A DNA stretch of 64,000 nucleotides from Nesterenkonia halotolerans (GTDB lineage Bacteria; Actinomycetota; Actinomycetes; Actinomycetales; Micrococcaceae). A program made the position numbers and the translations under genes. The DNA lies in contig NZ_JADBEE010000002.1 of assembly GCF_014874065.1 (NCBI RefSeq), forward strand, positions 667,166-731,165, in the 5' to 3' direction. Positions 24,855 to 34,794 of the stretch are shown piece by piece (within the stretch, counting starts at the first letter, position 1; each line of letters starts with the position of its first letter). Under the pieces are notes generated by a model. That model was given only the letters and a program-made list of their open reading frames with translations. It had not been told where the DNA came from and did not search any database.

Positions 24855-26552
24855 TTGTCATTCACCTCCACCGCCCAAGCACCTGCACACTCCGCCGCAC
24901 TGGGCACCGACCCCCAGTGGTGGCGCCAGGCCGCGGTCTATCAGATCTATCCCCGCTCCTTCGCCGACGCCGATGCCAACGGTATCGGTGACCTGCGCGG
25001 GATCACCTCACGCGTGCAGTACCTGCAGGACCTGGGGATCGACGCCGTGTGGCTCAGCCCGTTCTACCCCTCGGCGCTCGCCGACGGCGGCTACGACGTC
25101 GACGACTACCGCGACGTCGACCCCAAGATCGGCACGCTGGAGGACTTCGACGCCATGATCGAGGCTCTGCACCGTGCGGGGATCCGACTGATCGTCGACA
25201 TCGTGCCCAACCACACCTCCGACCGGCACGAATGGTTCCTCGAGGCGCTCGCCTCGCCCAAGGGCTCCGCTGCACGGGATCGCTACATCTTCCGCGATGG
25301 CACCGGACCCGGGGGAGACCAGCCGCCATCGGACTGGACCTCGATCTTCGGCGGCCCCGCCTGGACCAGGATCACCGAGCCCGACGGCAGCCCGGGACAG
25401 TGGTTCCTGCACAGCTTCGCCAAGGAACAGCCGGATCTGAACTGGCACAACCGCGAGGTGCACGAGGACTTCCTGCACACGCTGCGCTTCTGGTCCGACC
25501 GCGGAGTGGACGGGTTCCGGGTCGACGTCGCCCATGGACTCTCCAAGGACCTGCCGGCGAATCTGCCGAGTCAGGCCGAGCTGGACGCCACACCGAAGGA
25601 CGGGTCCCACCCGATCTGGGACCGGGATGAGGTCCATGAGATCTACCGGGAATGGCGCGGTGTCTTCAACGAATACGATCCGCCCAAGATCGGTGTGGCC
25701 GAAGCATGGGTGGACTCCTCGCGGCGCCCGAAGTACGCCTCCGCAGAGGGGCTGGGTCAGGCGTTCAACTTCGACCTGCTCGAGGCCAGCTTCGACGCCG
25801 AACAGTTCCGCGAGACGGTGACCTTCAACCTCGAGCTTGCGGCACAGTCCGGGTCCTCGAGCACCTGGGTGCTCTCCAACCATGACGTGGTCCGCCATGC
25901 CACCCGCTACGGGCTCCCTCCCAAGGCCGACGGTGAGGACAAGGCCGGGACGCACTGGCTGCTCAGCGGCGGCAGCTCCCCGGAGCTGCAGGCCGAGGAG
26001 GGGCTGCGCCGGGCGCGGGCAGCGACCCTCTTCGAGCTCGCGCTGCCCGGCAGCGCCTACCTGTACCAGGGCGAGGAGCTGGGCCTGCATGAGGTCGCCG
26101 AGATCTCCGACTCCGACCGTCAGGACCCGACCTTCTTCCGCAGCCCCGGATTCAGCGTGGGCCGCGACGGCTGCCGGGTCCCGCTGCCCTGGTCCAGCAC
26201 CGGCGCGGCGTTCGGCTTCGGCGACGGCGCGGCACACCTGCCGCAGCCCGAGTGGTTCGCGGACTTCAGCGTGGAGGCCCAGGACGGTGCGGCAGATTCC
26301 ACGCTGAGCCTCTACCGGCGCGCGCTGCAGCTGCGCCGTGAGCTGCAGGGTGCCGACACGCTGGAATGGGTCGAGCTGCCCGGCGCGGGCAGCGACGTGC
26401 TGGCCTTCAGCCGTCCCGGCGGGTGGGTCTGCGTGACGAACTTCGGTAAGTCGGCGGTGGCGCTGCCCGCCGGTGAGGTGCTCGTCAGCTCACAGCCGCT
26501 GAGCACAGGGGAGCTTCCTGCCGAGACCACGGTCTGGCTGCGTCAGCACTGA
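24855..26552 (+). CDS. GH13 alpha-glucosidase / oligo-1,6-glucosidase type
   Basis: About 565 residues. The protein hydrolyses alpha-glucosidic bonds of imported oligosaccharides in the cytoplasm. GH13 regions are complete: IVDIVPNHTSDRH (region I), GFRVDVAHG with nucleophile D224, GVAEAW with acid/base E283, and SNHDVVR with D344. The start is a TTG at 24855 after GAAAGGA. An in-frame ATG at 24705 overlaps the permease stop as ATGA, but the extra 50 residues are Pro/His-rich, and their codons lack the G/C third-base bias of the gene, so the TTG is preferred. It is last in the sugar-uptake operon. Confidence 0.9.
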   Translation: MSFTSTAQAPAHSAALGTDPQWWRQAAVYQIYPRSFADADANGIGDLRGITSRVQYLQDLGIDAVWLSPFYPSALADGGYDVDDYRDVDPKIGTLEDFDAMIEALHRAGIRLIVDIVPNHTSDRHEWFLEALASPKGSAARDRYIFRDGTGPGGDQPPSDWTSIFGGPAWTRITEPDGSPGQWFLHSFAKEQPDLNWHNREVHEDFLHTLRFWSDRGVDGFRVDVAHGLSKDLPANLPSQAELDATPKDGSHPIWDRDEVHEIYREWRGVFNEYDPPKIGVAEAWVDSSRRPKYASAEGLGQAFNFDLLEASFDAEQFRETVTFNLELAAQSGSSSTWVLSNHDVVRHATRYGLPPKADGEDKAGTHWLLSGGSSPELQAEEGLRRARAATLFELALPGSAYLYQGEELGLHEVAEISDSDRQDPTFFRSPGFSVGRDGCRVPLPWSSTGAAFGFGDGAAHLPQPEWFADFSVEAQDGAADSTLSLYRRALQLRRELQGADTLEWVELPGAGSDVLAFSRPGGWVCVTNFGKSAVALPAGEVLVSSQPLSTGELPAETTVWLRQH

Positions 26553-26626
26553 CCCGGTGGGGTGGGGGCGGGGCGCTCTCTCTGCGCCCCGCCCTCGCCG
26601 CCTCCTCACCCCGTCCGTCGCATGTC

Positions 26627-26676
26627 TGTGCCATGTCCCATCGCTGTTTCCGTCCATAGCGATGGGACATGGCACA
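26627..26676. terminator. 19-bp hairpin after the sugar operon
   Basis: A perfect inverted repeat has its left arm at 26627-26645 (TGTGCCATGTCCCATCGCT) and its right arm at 26658-26676, with a 12-base loop. It lies 75 bases after the alpha-glucosidase stop. It is the most stable structure in the gap, but no T-tract follows. Confidence 0.7.
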
Positions 26677-26725
26677 GGGGTGCGACACACATACCGAACG
26701 CCCGCCGCGCGCGACACACGTGCCC

Positions 26726-26779
26726 ATGGCACGCATGGCACGCATGGCACGCATGGCACGCATGGCACGCACGGCACGC
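26726..26779. repeat. Tandem 9-bp repeat (ATGGCACGC)
   Basis: Five perfect copies of ATGGCACGC run from 26726 to 26770. A sixth copy with one change (ACGGCACGC) ends at 26779, and a more degraded unit follows. The array lies 40-94 bases before the lipoprotein start. The right arm of the nearby hairpin contains CATGGCAC, so the array may have grown from that sequence. Confidence 0.9.
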
Positions 26780-26819
26780 GTGGCGGCGGCGCGCCCGAGT
26801 GCCGGTAGCGTGGTCTCCC

Positions 26820-27887
26820 ATGAAGACCACAGCTGCCGCCGCCCCGAAGCTGCGCCCCGCGATGACGTTCAGCGCCCTGGCCCTCGCCCTGACCCTGACG
26901 GCCTGCGGGGCCGAGAACGCCGACGACGACGCGGCCGGCGCGGGAGAGACCGCTGGGACCGCCGGGGCGTCGGCCGAGGGCACGGCCACCGACGATTCGG
27001 CGGATTCGGAGGCTCCGGAGGAGAACGCGGAAGAATCCGAGGCGGCCCCGGAAGAATCTGAGCCAGCAGACGAGGAGCCTGAAGCCGAGCCGGCGGAGCT
27101 TCCCGGCGGCGGACAGACGCTGTTCCCGGATCGGCGCTTCGCCGCCGCCTACGGCTCGCCAGGGATCCCCGGGCTGGGGGTCCTCGGGGAGACCGAGGCG
27201 GAAGACACCGCCGAGCGGGTCAAGTTCTACGCCGAGCAGTACCAGAAGCACTCGGAGGAGCCGGTGCAGCCGGCCTTCGAGATCATCACCTCCGTGGCGA
27301 CCGGCGAACCCGGTGCCGACGGCGACTACTCCAACGCCCTGGACCCCGAGGTCATCGAACCCTGGGTGGAGCTCGCCGCAGACGAGGACATCTACGTGGT
27401 GCTGGACCTCCAGCCCGGACTCTCCACCTTCCTGGACCAGGCCAAGCTGTATGAGGACCTGTTGGCGCAGCCGCACGTCGGACTCGCGCTGGACTCGGAA
27501 TGGCGGCTGCGCGAAGGCCAGCGGCACATGCAGCAGATCGGCTCCGTCACCGCCGAGGAGATCAACGAGGTCTCTGACTGGCTGGCGCAGCTGACCGCGG
27601 AGGAGGAGCTGCCGCAGAAGATGCTGATGCTGCACCAGTTCAAGCACACGATGATCCAGAACCGCGAGGCGGTGGACACCTCCCATGACGAGCTGGCGAT
27701 CGTGCTGCACGCGGACGGGCACGGCACCCCGGATCTGAAGCTGGGCACCTACGACACCTTGCAGGAGGGGCTCAGCGAGGACATCTGGCTCGGGTGGAAG
27801 AACTTCTATGACGAGGATTCCCCGACCTTCACCTCGGAGCAGACCTATGAGGTCGACCCGAAACCGTGGTTCGTCTCCTATCAGTGA
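26820..27887 (+). CDS. Uncharacterised secreted lipoprotein
   Basis: About 355 residues with no family I can name. A signal peptide ends in the lipobox LTAC at about residues 32-35, giving an outer-face lipoprotein. Residues 38-98 are a Glu/Asp/Ala-rich acidic linker. The folded part (about 99-355) alternates strands and helices (RFAAAYGSPGIPGLGVLGE; FEIITSVAT; DIYVVLDLQPGLSTFLDQA; HVGLALDSEWRL; QKMLMLHQFKHTMI; ELAIVLHADGHG), which suggests a TIM-barrel or glycoside-hydrolase-like domain. The ATG has TAGCGT eight bases upstream, so it may be leaderless. Confidence 0.8.
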   Translation: MKTTAAAAPKLRPAMTFSALALALTLTACGAENADDDAAGAGETAGTAGASAEGTATDDSADSEAPEENAEESEAAPEESEPADEEPEAEPAELPGGGQTLFPDRRFAAAYGSPGIPGLGVLGETEAEDTAERVKFYAEQYQKHSEEPVQPAFEIITSVATGEPGADGDYSNALDPEVIEPWVELAADEDIYVVLDLQPGLSTFLDQAKLYEDLLAQPHVGLALDSEWRLREGQRHMQQIGSVTAEEINEVSDWLAQLTAEEELPQKMLMLHQFKHTMIQNREAVDTSHDELAIVLHADGHGTPDLKLGTYDTLQEGLSEDIWLGWKNFYDEDSPTFTSEQTYEVDPKPWFVSYQ

Positions 27888-27937
27888 CCCGCATAAACTA
27901 ACCGAGATTGTTCATACCCTTCTGACCCGGGAGCAGC

Positions 27938-28987
<1,050 letters not shown>

Positions 28988-28990
28988 GAC

Positions 28991-31537
28991 ATGCGCATTC
29001 CGCTTTCTTGGATTCGTGAGTACACCCAGTTCCCCGCCGAGGGCACCGCAGAAGATCTGATGGCCGAGCTGGTCAAGGTCGGACTCGAGGAAGAGGACGT
29101 CCACCGTCCCACCGACTTCCTCAGCGGCCCGATCGTCGTCGGCGAGGTGCTGGAGAAGATCCTCGAGCCGCAGTCCAACGGCAAGACCATCAACTGGTGC
29201 CAGGTCCGCGTGGTGCCCGAGGGCTCCGCCCAGACCCTGACCCAGGAGGGCATCGACCCCTCCGGCGTGCAGGGCATCGTCTGCGGCGCGCACAACTTCG
29301 AGGTCGGGGACAAGGTCGTGGTCACCCTTCCCGGCGCCGTGCTGCCCGGTGACTTCCGCATCGCCGCGCGCAAGACCTACGGGCACGTCTCCGCCGGGAT
29401 GATCGCCTCGGTGCGCGAGCTCGGCATCGGCGAGGACCATGACGGCATCCTGGTGCTCTCCACGCTGGGCCTCGACCCCGCGGTCGGCGCCGACGCCATG
29501 GAGCTGCTGGGTCTCTACGACTCCGCCGCCGAGATCAACGTGACCCCGGACCGCGGCTATGCGTTCTCGCTGCGCGGCGTGGCTCGCGAATACTCCCACG
29601 CCACCGGCACGCCGTTCATCGATCCTGCCGAGCAGATCACCACCGACGACGACGCCGCCCGGCCCGGTCTCGAGGTCAGCCTCAGCGATCAGGCCCCGAT
29701 CTACGGGGTGGACGGCTGCACCCGGTTCGTCACCCGCAAGGTCACCGGCATCGACCCGGAGGCGCCCACCCCGCCGTGGATGGCTTCACGGCTCCGGCTG
29801 GCCGGGATGCGTTCGATCAGCATCGCGGTGGACGTGTCCAACTACGTGATGCTCGAACTGGGTCAGCCCAACCACTGCTACGACGCGGCCAAGCTCGACG
29901 GCGGCATCCAGGTCCGCCGTGCCGCGGCAGGGGAGAAGCTCATCACCCTGGATGAGAAGGAACGCAGCCTGCACGCCGAGGATCTGGTGATCGCCGATGC
30001 GCGCGGTGCCATCGGGATCGCCGGAGTCATGGGCGGTGCGCGCACCGAGGTGGACGACACCACCTCCGCGGTGATCGTGGAGGCGGCGTACTTCGATCCG
30101 ATCAGCGTCAGCCGCAGCAAGCGCCGGCACAAGCTCCCCTCCGAGGCCTCCAAGCGCTTCGAGCGCGGCGTGGACCCGCAGCTTGCCCCGCTCGCGGCAC
30201 AGCGGGTCGTGGACCTGCTGGTCCAGCTCGCGGGCGGCACCGACGCGGCTGAGCTCACCGACGCCGGCACTCCGGTCCTGCCCGAGCCGATTGCGCTGGA
30301 CCCCGCTCTGCCGGAGAAGCTCACCGGCGTGGCGTACACGCAGGAGCAGATCCAGGCGACGCTGACCGCCATCGGAGCCGAGGTGACCCAGTCCGGGGAC
30401 CAGCTGCTGGTCACCCCGCCCAGCTGGCGCCCCGACCTGAGCATCCCTGCCTCCCTGGTGGAAGAGATCGCGCGGCTCATCGGCTATGACCAGATCCCCT
30501 CGCGGCTTCCCGTGCCTCCAGCAGGCAGGGGACTGACCGTCTCACAGCAGCGCCGTCGCAGCGTCTACGCCGGGCTGGCCGCCGCCGGGTTCACCGAGGT
30601 GCTCAGCTACCCGTTCTACTCCGAGGCGGCGAACACGCTGTTCGGCCGCGCGGAGGACACCGGCGAGCCGATGCCGATGCTCCGACTGGCCAACCCCATC
30701 GCGAGCCAGCATCCCGCGCTGCGGACCACGGTGCTGCCGGGGCTGCTGGAGGCCGTGCGCCGCAACGTCTCACGCGGCTTCACCGATCTCGCGCTCTTCG
30801 AGGCTGGACTGGTCTTCCTGCCCAAGGGGCAGCTGGGATCCGCGACGATTCCCGCGCTCGGCGCCTACCCCGGCGAGGACGTGCTGGCGGACCTGGATGC
30901 AGGCATCCCGGAGCAGCCGCTGCACATCGCCGCGGTGGTCTCCGGCGCAGAACCGGCCGAGCTGCCAGGTGTGGCGGGCCGGCGTCGAGACTGGGCGGAC
31001 GCCGTCGACGCCGCAGAGAAGGTTGCGGACCTGCTGCGGGTCCAGCTCGAGGTCACCCAGGGACGCCACCAGGCCTTCCACCCCGGACGGACCGCTGAAC
31101 TGCGGCTGAACGGCGTCAGGGTCGGCTACGCGGGTGAGCTGCACCCGAAGGTGATCGAGGATCAGGACCTCCCTGCCCGCACCTCGGTGATGGAGCTGGA
31201 TCTCTCCGCCCTGATCGCCGCCGCACCCGAGCAGGTCAGCGCGGCATCGATCTCGACCTTCCCGCCCACCACCCAGGATGTCTCGCTGATCGTGGCGCAG
31301 ACGCTGCCCGCGACGACCCTCGAATCCACGCTGGCCGAGGGCGCCGGGTCGCTGCTGGAGGACATCGAGCTCTTCGACGTCTACTCCGGGGAACACATCG
31401 GGGAGGGCAAGAAGTCACTCGCCTATGGTCTGCGCTTCCGCGCCAAGGACCGGACGCTCACCGCAGAGGAGGCATCCGAGGCTCGGGCCTCAGCCGTGGC
31501 GCTGGCCGTTCAGCGTCACGGGGCCGTGCAGCGCTGA
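28991..31537 (+). CDS. pheT: Phenylalanyl-tRNA synthetase beta subunit
   Basis: This 848-residue subunit contains the N-terminal tRNA-binding OB domain (IVCGAHNFEVGDKVVV near residue 96-111), the B3/B4 editing domain, the B5 domain, the catalytic-like core, and a C-terminal ferredoxin-fold anticodon-binding domain (FPPTTQDVSLIV). It edits Tyr-tRNAPhe and completes the heterotetramer with PheS. It converges on nagA, with 25 bases between stops. Confidence 0.97.
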   Translation: MRIPLSWIREYTQFPAEGTAEDLMAELVKVGLEEEDVHRPTDFLSGPIVVGEVLEKILEPQSNGKTINWCQVRVVPEGSAQTLTQEGIDPSGVQGIVCGAHNFEVGDKVVVTLPGAVLPGDFRIAARKTYGHVSAGMIASVRELGIGEDHDGILVLSTLGLDPAVGADAMELLGLYDSAAEINVTPDRGYAFSLRGVAREYSHATGTPFIDPAEQITTDDDAARPGLEVSLSDQAPIYGVDGCTRFVTRKVTGIDPEAPTPPWMASRLRLAGMRSISIAVDVSNYVMLELGQPNHCYDAAKLDGGIQVRRAAAGEKLITLDEKERSLHAEDLVIADARGAIGIAGVMGGARTEVDDTTSAVIVEAAYFDPISVSRSKRRHKLPSEASKRFERGVDPQLAPLAAQRVVDLLVQLAGGTDAAELTDAGTPVLPEPIALDPALPEKLTGVAYTQEQIQATLTAIGAEVTQSGDQLLVTPPSWRPDLSIPASLVEEIARLIGYDQIPSRLPVPPAGRGLTVSQQRRRSVYAGLAAAGFTEVLSYPFYSEAANTLFGRAEDTGEPMPMLRLANPIASQHPALRTTVLPGLLEAVRRNVSRGFTDLALFEAGLVFLPKGQLGSATIPALGAYPGEDVLADLDAGIPEQPLHIAAVVSGAEPAELPGVAGRRRDWADAVDAAEKVADLLRVQLEVTQGRHQAFHPGRTAELRLNGVRVGYAGELHPKVIEDQDLPARTSVMELDLSALIAAAPEQVSAASISTFPPTTQDVSLIVAQTLPATTLESTLAEGAGSLLEDIELFDVYSGEHIGEGKKSLAYGLRFRAKDRTLTAEEASEARASAVALAVQRHGAVQR

Positions 31538-31562
31538 CGCTGCGCAGGCGCATCCCTCCGCG

Positions 31563-32729
31563 TCATGCCCGCGCGTCATCGATCCACCCACCGCGGTGCA
31601 TCACCCGGCTCACATTCCAGGCGGAGTCCAGCAGCACCAGATCCGCACGCCCGCCCGGGAGCAGTCTGCCGGCGTCGTCGATCCCGATCATCTCGGCAGG
31701 GTTGGAGGTTGCAGCCATCAGCGCGAGCGCGGGGTCAATGCTCGAACGAAGAATGCTCTCGCGCACGGCAGCCGAGAGGGTGAGGGTAGAGCCAGCAATA
31801 GCGCCGAGGGTTCCGTCGGGCGTGACTCGTCGCGCTACGCTGTCGCGGACCTCAACATCGACCGTTCCGAGCCTGTAACGGCCGTCCGGGGCGGCGGCTC
31901 CGGGCATGGCGTCTGACACCAAGACGGGGCGCTGGGGGCCACCGTTGCGCGTCGCGTAGTCCCAGACGAAGCGGACCATCTCGGCGTCCAGGTGAACGCC
32001 GTCGCTGATCAGCTCCAGGAAAGCAGTGGGATCCTCCAGCAGGGCCAGCGCCGGGCCGGGATCTCGATGATGAAGACCCTTCATTCCGTTGAACAGATGG
32101 GTGGCAGCAGTAGCTCCCGCGGCGATCGCTTCTCGCGTCTGATCGCAGCTGGCGCCGGTGTGACCGACTCCCAGCGTGAACCCGGCGGCGCGCATCCGTG
32201 CGATCGCCTCTCCTGCCCCGTCGCGCTCGGGTGCGAGTGTCACGTACCGGATCAGGTCTCTTGCTGGGTGTCCGAGCAGAGTGGAAACGGCGTCGGGGGT
32301 CGGGGCGCTCAGCATGTCGGTCTCATGCGCCCCGCGGTGCTCCTGACTCAGCCACGGCCCTTCCAGGTGAACCCCCGCGAGTTCGCCGGAGTCCACCAGG
32401 GGGCGCAGCTCTTCGGCCTGTTCCAGGAGCACGGACACCGGAGCGCTGACCAGGGAGGCCAGCATGGTGGTCGTACCTCTTCGGCGATGAGCGGCCAGCG
32501 CCCGCTCCCCGGAAGCCGCGCCATCCGTGAAGGCGGCAGCCCCGCCACCATGAGCATGCACATCGACGAAACCAGGGGCCACCACCGCATCCGTGACGTG
32601 TTCGTCAGGACCCCGCGGAGGTCTGCCGTGCCCAGCCTCGACGATCCTCTCGTCCACGAGGCGAAGCCAATAGGGCCCCAGCGTCCCTTCGGGGGTCAGG
32701 GCAGCGTCAGCGAAGAGCACGTGATCCAT
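31563..32729 (-). CDS. nagA: N-acetylglucosamine-6-phosphate deacetylase
   Basis: This 388-residue amidohydrolase converts GlcNAc-6-P to GlcN-6-P. Metal and catalytic motifs are visible: FVDVHAHGGGAAAFTDG (HxH), GVHLEGPWLS, LGVGHTGASCD, ATHLFNGMKGLHH and VLVSDAMPG with the catalytic Asp. The ATG at 32729 has GGGAGG upstream. It is divergent from the GntR regulator and the amino-sugar operon, and the regulator probably controls both through sites in the shared gap. Confidence 0.94.
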   Translation of the reverse strand: MDHVLFADAALTPEGTLGPYWLRLVDERIVEAGHGRPPRGPDEHVTDAVVAPGFVDVHAHGGGAAAFTDGAASGERALAAHRRRGTTTMLASLVSAPVSVLLEQAEELRPLVDSGELAGVHLEGPWLSQEHRGAHETDMLSAPTPDAVSTLLGHPARDLIRYVTLAPERDGAGEAIARMRAAGFTLGVGHTGASCDQTREAIAAGATAATHLFNGMKGLHHRDPGPALALLEDPTAFLELISDGVHLDAEMVRFVWDYATRNGGPQRPVLVSDAMPGAAAPDGRYRLGTVDVEVRDSVARRVTPDGTLGAIAGSTLTLSAAVRESILRSSIDPALALMAATSNPAEMIGIDDAGRLLPGGRADLVLLDSAWNVSRVMHRGGWIDDARA

Positions 32730-32744
32730 CGGGCCTCCCGGGGC

Positions 32745-32816
32745 AGTGGTTCTTGAAGGTGTGACTCCTCACATCATCACAGCACACACAAAGTTAGTCC
32801 AGTGGTCTTGATTCTT
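32745..32816. promoter_or_regulatory. Candidate GntR (DasR/NagR-like) operators
   Basis: Two copies of a dre-like half-site occur: AGTGGTTCTTGA (32745-32756) and AGTGGTCTTGATTCTT (32801-32816). The DasR/NagR consensus is close to ACTGGTCTAGACCAGT, so only the left half matches well. Between them is a palindrome TGTGACTCCTCACA (32760-32773). The region separates nagA from the GntR operon. Confidence 0.45.
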
Positions 32817-32842
32817 GGAGTGGGCTGTGTCTCAATAGTGGC

Positions 32843-33565
32843 GTGACCAAATACCACGATGTGCGCAATCAGCTCCTGGATCGCCTGGACCAGATGTCTG
32901 CAGGAGACCCGTTCCCCCCTGAGCGAGATCTCGCTCAAGAGCTCGGTGTGTCCCGGATGACGCTTCGGCGCGCGATCGATGAGCTTGTGGCTCGTGGCGC
33001 CGTGCGTCGCCGCCACGGAGCCGGAGTTTTCGCGCTGGGCCCCAAGTTGGACCAGCCGCTGCTTGCCAGCTCATTTTCTGAGGACATGCGAGCACGGGGG
33101 CTGCGTCCAGGTGCTCGGACTCTCGCATTCGAGGTGCTGCCTGCTGGAGCTCGTTTCGGTCGTCGGCTGAACATCGAACCGTCGGACGAGATCACCCGGG
33201 TGACGCGCCTCAGGCTCGCCGATGACGAGCCCATCGCCGTGGAGGAGCTCAACGTTCCTCGACACCTGATGCCAGATCTCCTGGCAGCAGACCTGGAGGA
33301 TCGTTCCTTCTACGACCTGCTCCGCGAGCGACTGGGCATCAGCGTGCGGCGCAGCGTCCAGACCATCGAGCCCACCGTTCTCGACAGTGACGAGGCGAAA
33401 GACCTGCACGTGCCGCTGCATTCCCCCGCGTTGATGTTTGAACGCACCTCATGGGGCCCCGAAGGCCAGCCCATCGAGTTTGTGCGTTCCCTCTATCGCG
33501 GGGACCGCTACAAGATCCGGACTGAACTGAGCGTGCCGGCGATGAACGTGGAGGAGACCTCATGA
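32843..33565 (+). CDS. GntR-family (HutC subfamily) regulator of amino-sugar genes
   Basis: This 240-residue protein has an N-terminal winged helix (FPPERDLAQELGVSRMTLRRAIDELVARG, residues about 24-52) and a C-terminal UTRA effector domain. The HutC subfamily includes DasR and NagR, which respond to GlcN-6-P or GlcNAc-6-P; that effector is inferred from context. The GTG at 32843 has only the weak AATAGT (32834-32839) upstream and may be leaderless. It overlaps anmK by four bases (ATGA) and heads the operon. Confidence 0.88.
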   Translation: MTKYHDVRNQLLDRLDQMSAGDPFPPERDLAQELGVSRMTLRRAIDELVARGAVRRRHGAGVFALGPKLDQPLLASSFSEDMRARGLRPGARTLAFEVLPAGARFGRRLNIEPSDEITRVTRLRLADDEPIAVEELNVPRHLMPDLLAADLEDRSFYDLLRERLGISVRRSVQTIEPTVLDSDEAKDLHVPLHSPALMFERTSWGPEGQPIEFVRSLYRGDRYKIRTELSVPAMNVEETS

Positions 33566-34746
33566 TCGTCGCAGGACTGATGACCGGAACATCCGCTGAC
33601 GCCCTCGACGTCGCTCTGGTGGAGTTTCATCTCGACGGCCCGGCCGATCAGCCCGCCCTGAAGATGGACCTTCGTGCGTTTCAAGAAGTGCCCTTCGCCT
33701 CGGACCTCGCTCTGGACATCCTGCGCCTGTTGGAGCCCGATCCGGTGCCACTCTCGCTCGTGAGCAGCGTGGACCGCAGGCTCGGCCAGCTCTGCGCCGA
33801 TGCAGTTGCCGCGGCATGTGGACAGACGGGTCTCGAGTGTGACCTGGTCGTGTCGCACGGGCAGACCGTCCGGCACGACGTGCACGAGGGCACCGTCGAG
33901 TCGACCCTGCAGCTGGGGCAGCCGGCGTGGATCGCGGAGAGACTGGGGGTGCCAGTCCTCTCGGACCTCCGGGCTCGCGATGTGGCCGCGGGAGGCCAGG
34001 GCGCACCGCTCGCAGGGATGTTGGACCACCTTCTGCTGGTCGGTGGAGACGAGCCACGGGCGATGCTCAACCTGGGCGGCATCGCCAACGTCACCGTCGT
34101 CTCACCTCGCACCGACACCGTCGCCTTCGACACCGGCCCGGCCAACGCCCTGATCGACGTGATGGCGCGCAGAATCACCGGTGACCCCCGAGCCTTCGAT
34201 CGGGACGGCGCGATGGCAGCCCGGGGGCAGGTCGACGAGGCGCTGCTGGCAGATCTCCTGGCGGATCCCTACTACGCCCGACCGGCTCCCAAGTCCACCG
34301 GCAAGGAGCTGTTCCACGGCCCCTACCTGGACGTCCACCTCACGCGTCATCCAGGGCTGGACCCCTATGACGTGATCGCCACGCTGACCCGACTCACCGC
34401 GCGCACGGTCGCGCAGGCATGCCTCCCCCTGGGGGTGAGTGGGATCGCCGTCTCGGGAGGCGGAACGCGGAACCCGACCCTGATGGCGGAGCTGCGCGCG
34501 GAACTCGGCGCAGGGGTTCCAGTCAGCACGACCGATGAGGCCTTCGGCCTGCCCTCTGAGGCCAAGGAGGGATGCCTCATGGCGCTGCTGGGCTGGCTCA
34601 GCTGGCACGGCCTGCCGGCAACGGTTCCACGTGTCACCGGAGCAACCCACGGGACGCTCGCAGGCCGGTTCACCCCAGGGGCGGAGCCGCTCCGGCTGCC
34701 CGAACCGCTGAGCACAGGACCAGCACGGCTGAATGTCGTCAGCTGA
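33562..34746 (+). CDS. anmK: Anhydro-N-acetylmuramic acid kinase
   Basis: This 394-residue ASKHA-fold kinase both opens the 1,6-anhydro ring and phosphorylates, giving MurNAc-6-P. The motif GLMTGTSADALDVALV opens the protein, with VVSHGQTVRHD, LNLGGIANVTVVS, FDTGPANALIDVM and ISGGG-type ATP site (IAVSGGGTRNPTLM) in order. AnmK implies that anhydro-sugars from lytic transglycosylases are used. Its product feeds MurQ, encoded two genes downstream. Confidence 0.95.
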   Translation: MIVAGLMTGTSADALDVALVEFHLDGPADQPALKMDLRAFQEVPFASDLALDILRLLEPDPVPLSLVSSVDRRLGQLCADAVAAACGQTGLECDLVVSHGQTVRHDVHEGTVESTLQLGQPAWIAERLGVPVLSDLRARDVAAGGQGAPLAGMLDHLLLVGGDEPRAMLNLGGIANVTVVSPRTDTVAFDTGPANALIDVMARRITGDPRAFDRDGAMAARGQVDEALLADLLADPYYARPAPKSTGKELFHGPYLDVHLTRHPGLDPYDVIATLTRLTARTVAQACLPLGVSGIAVSGGGTRNPTLMAELRAELGAGVPVSTTDEAFGLPSEAKEGCLMALLGWLSWHGLPATVPRVTGATHGTLAGRFTPGAEPLRLPEPLSTGPARLNVVS

Positions 34747-34794
34747 GGCCACACCACTGGAAAAAAGCACCCTGATGATGGAAAGAGGAACGAC

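Noticed and set aside
25008..26237. A 409-codon minus-strand frame inside the alpha-glucosidase gene
   Set aside because: It is antisense to a complete GH13 catalytic domain and has no motifs.
26726..26779. CRISPR-like array
   Set aside because: Units are 9 bases, directly adjacent, with no spacers.
27888..27937. T-box or attenuator before pheS
   Set aside because: The gap is only 50 bases and holds no specifier-type structure.
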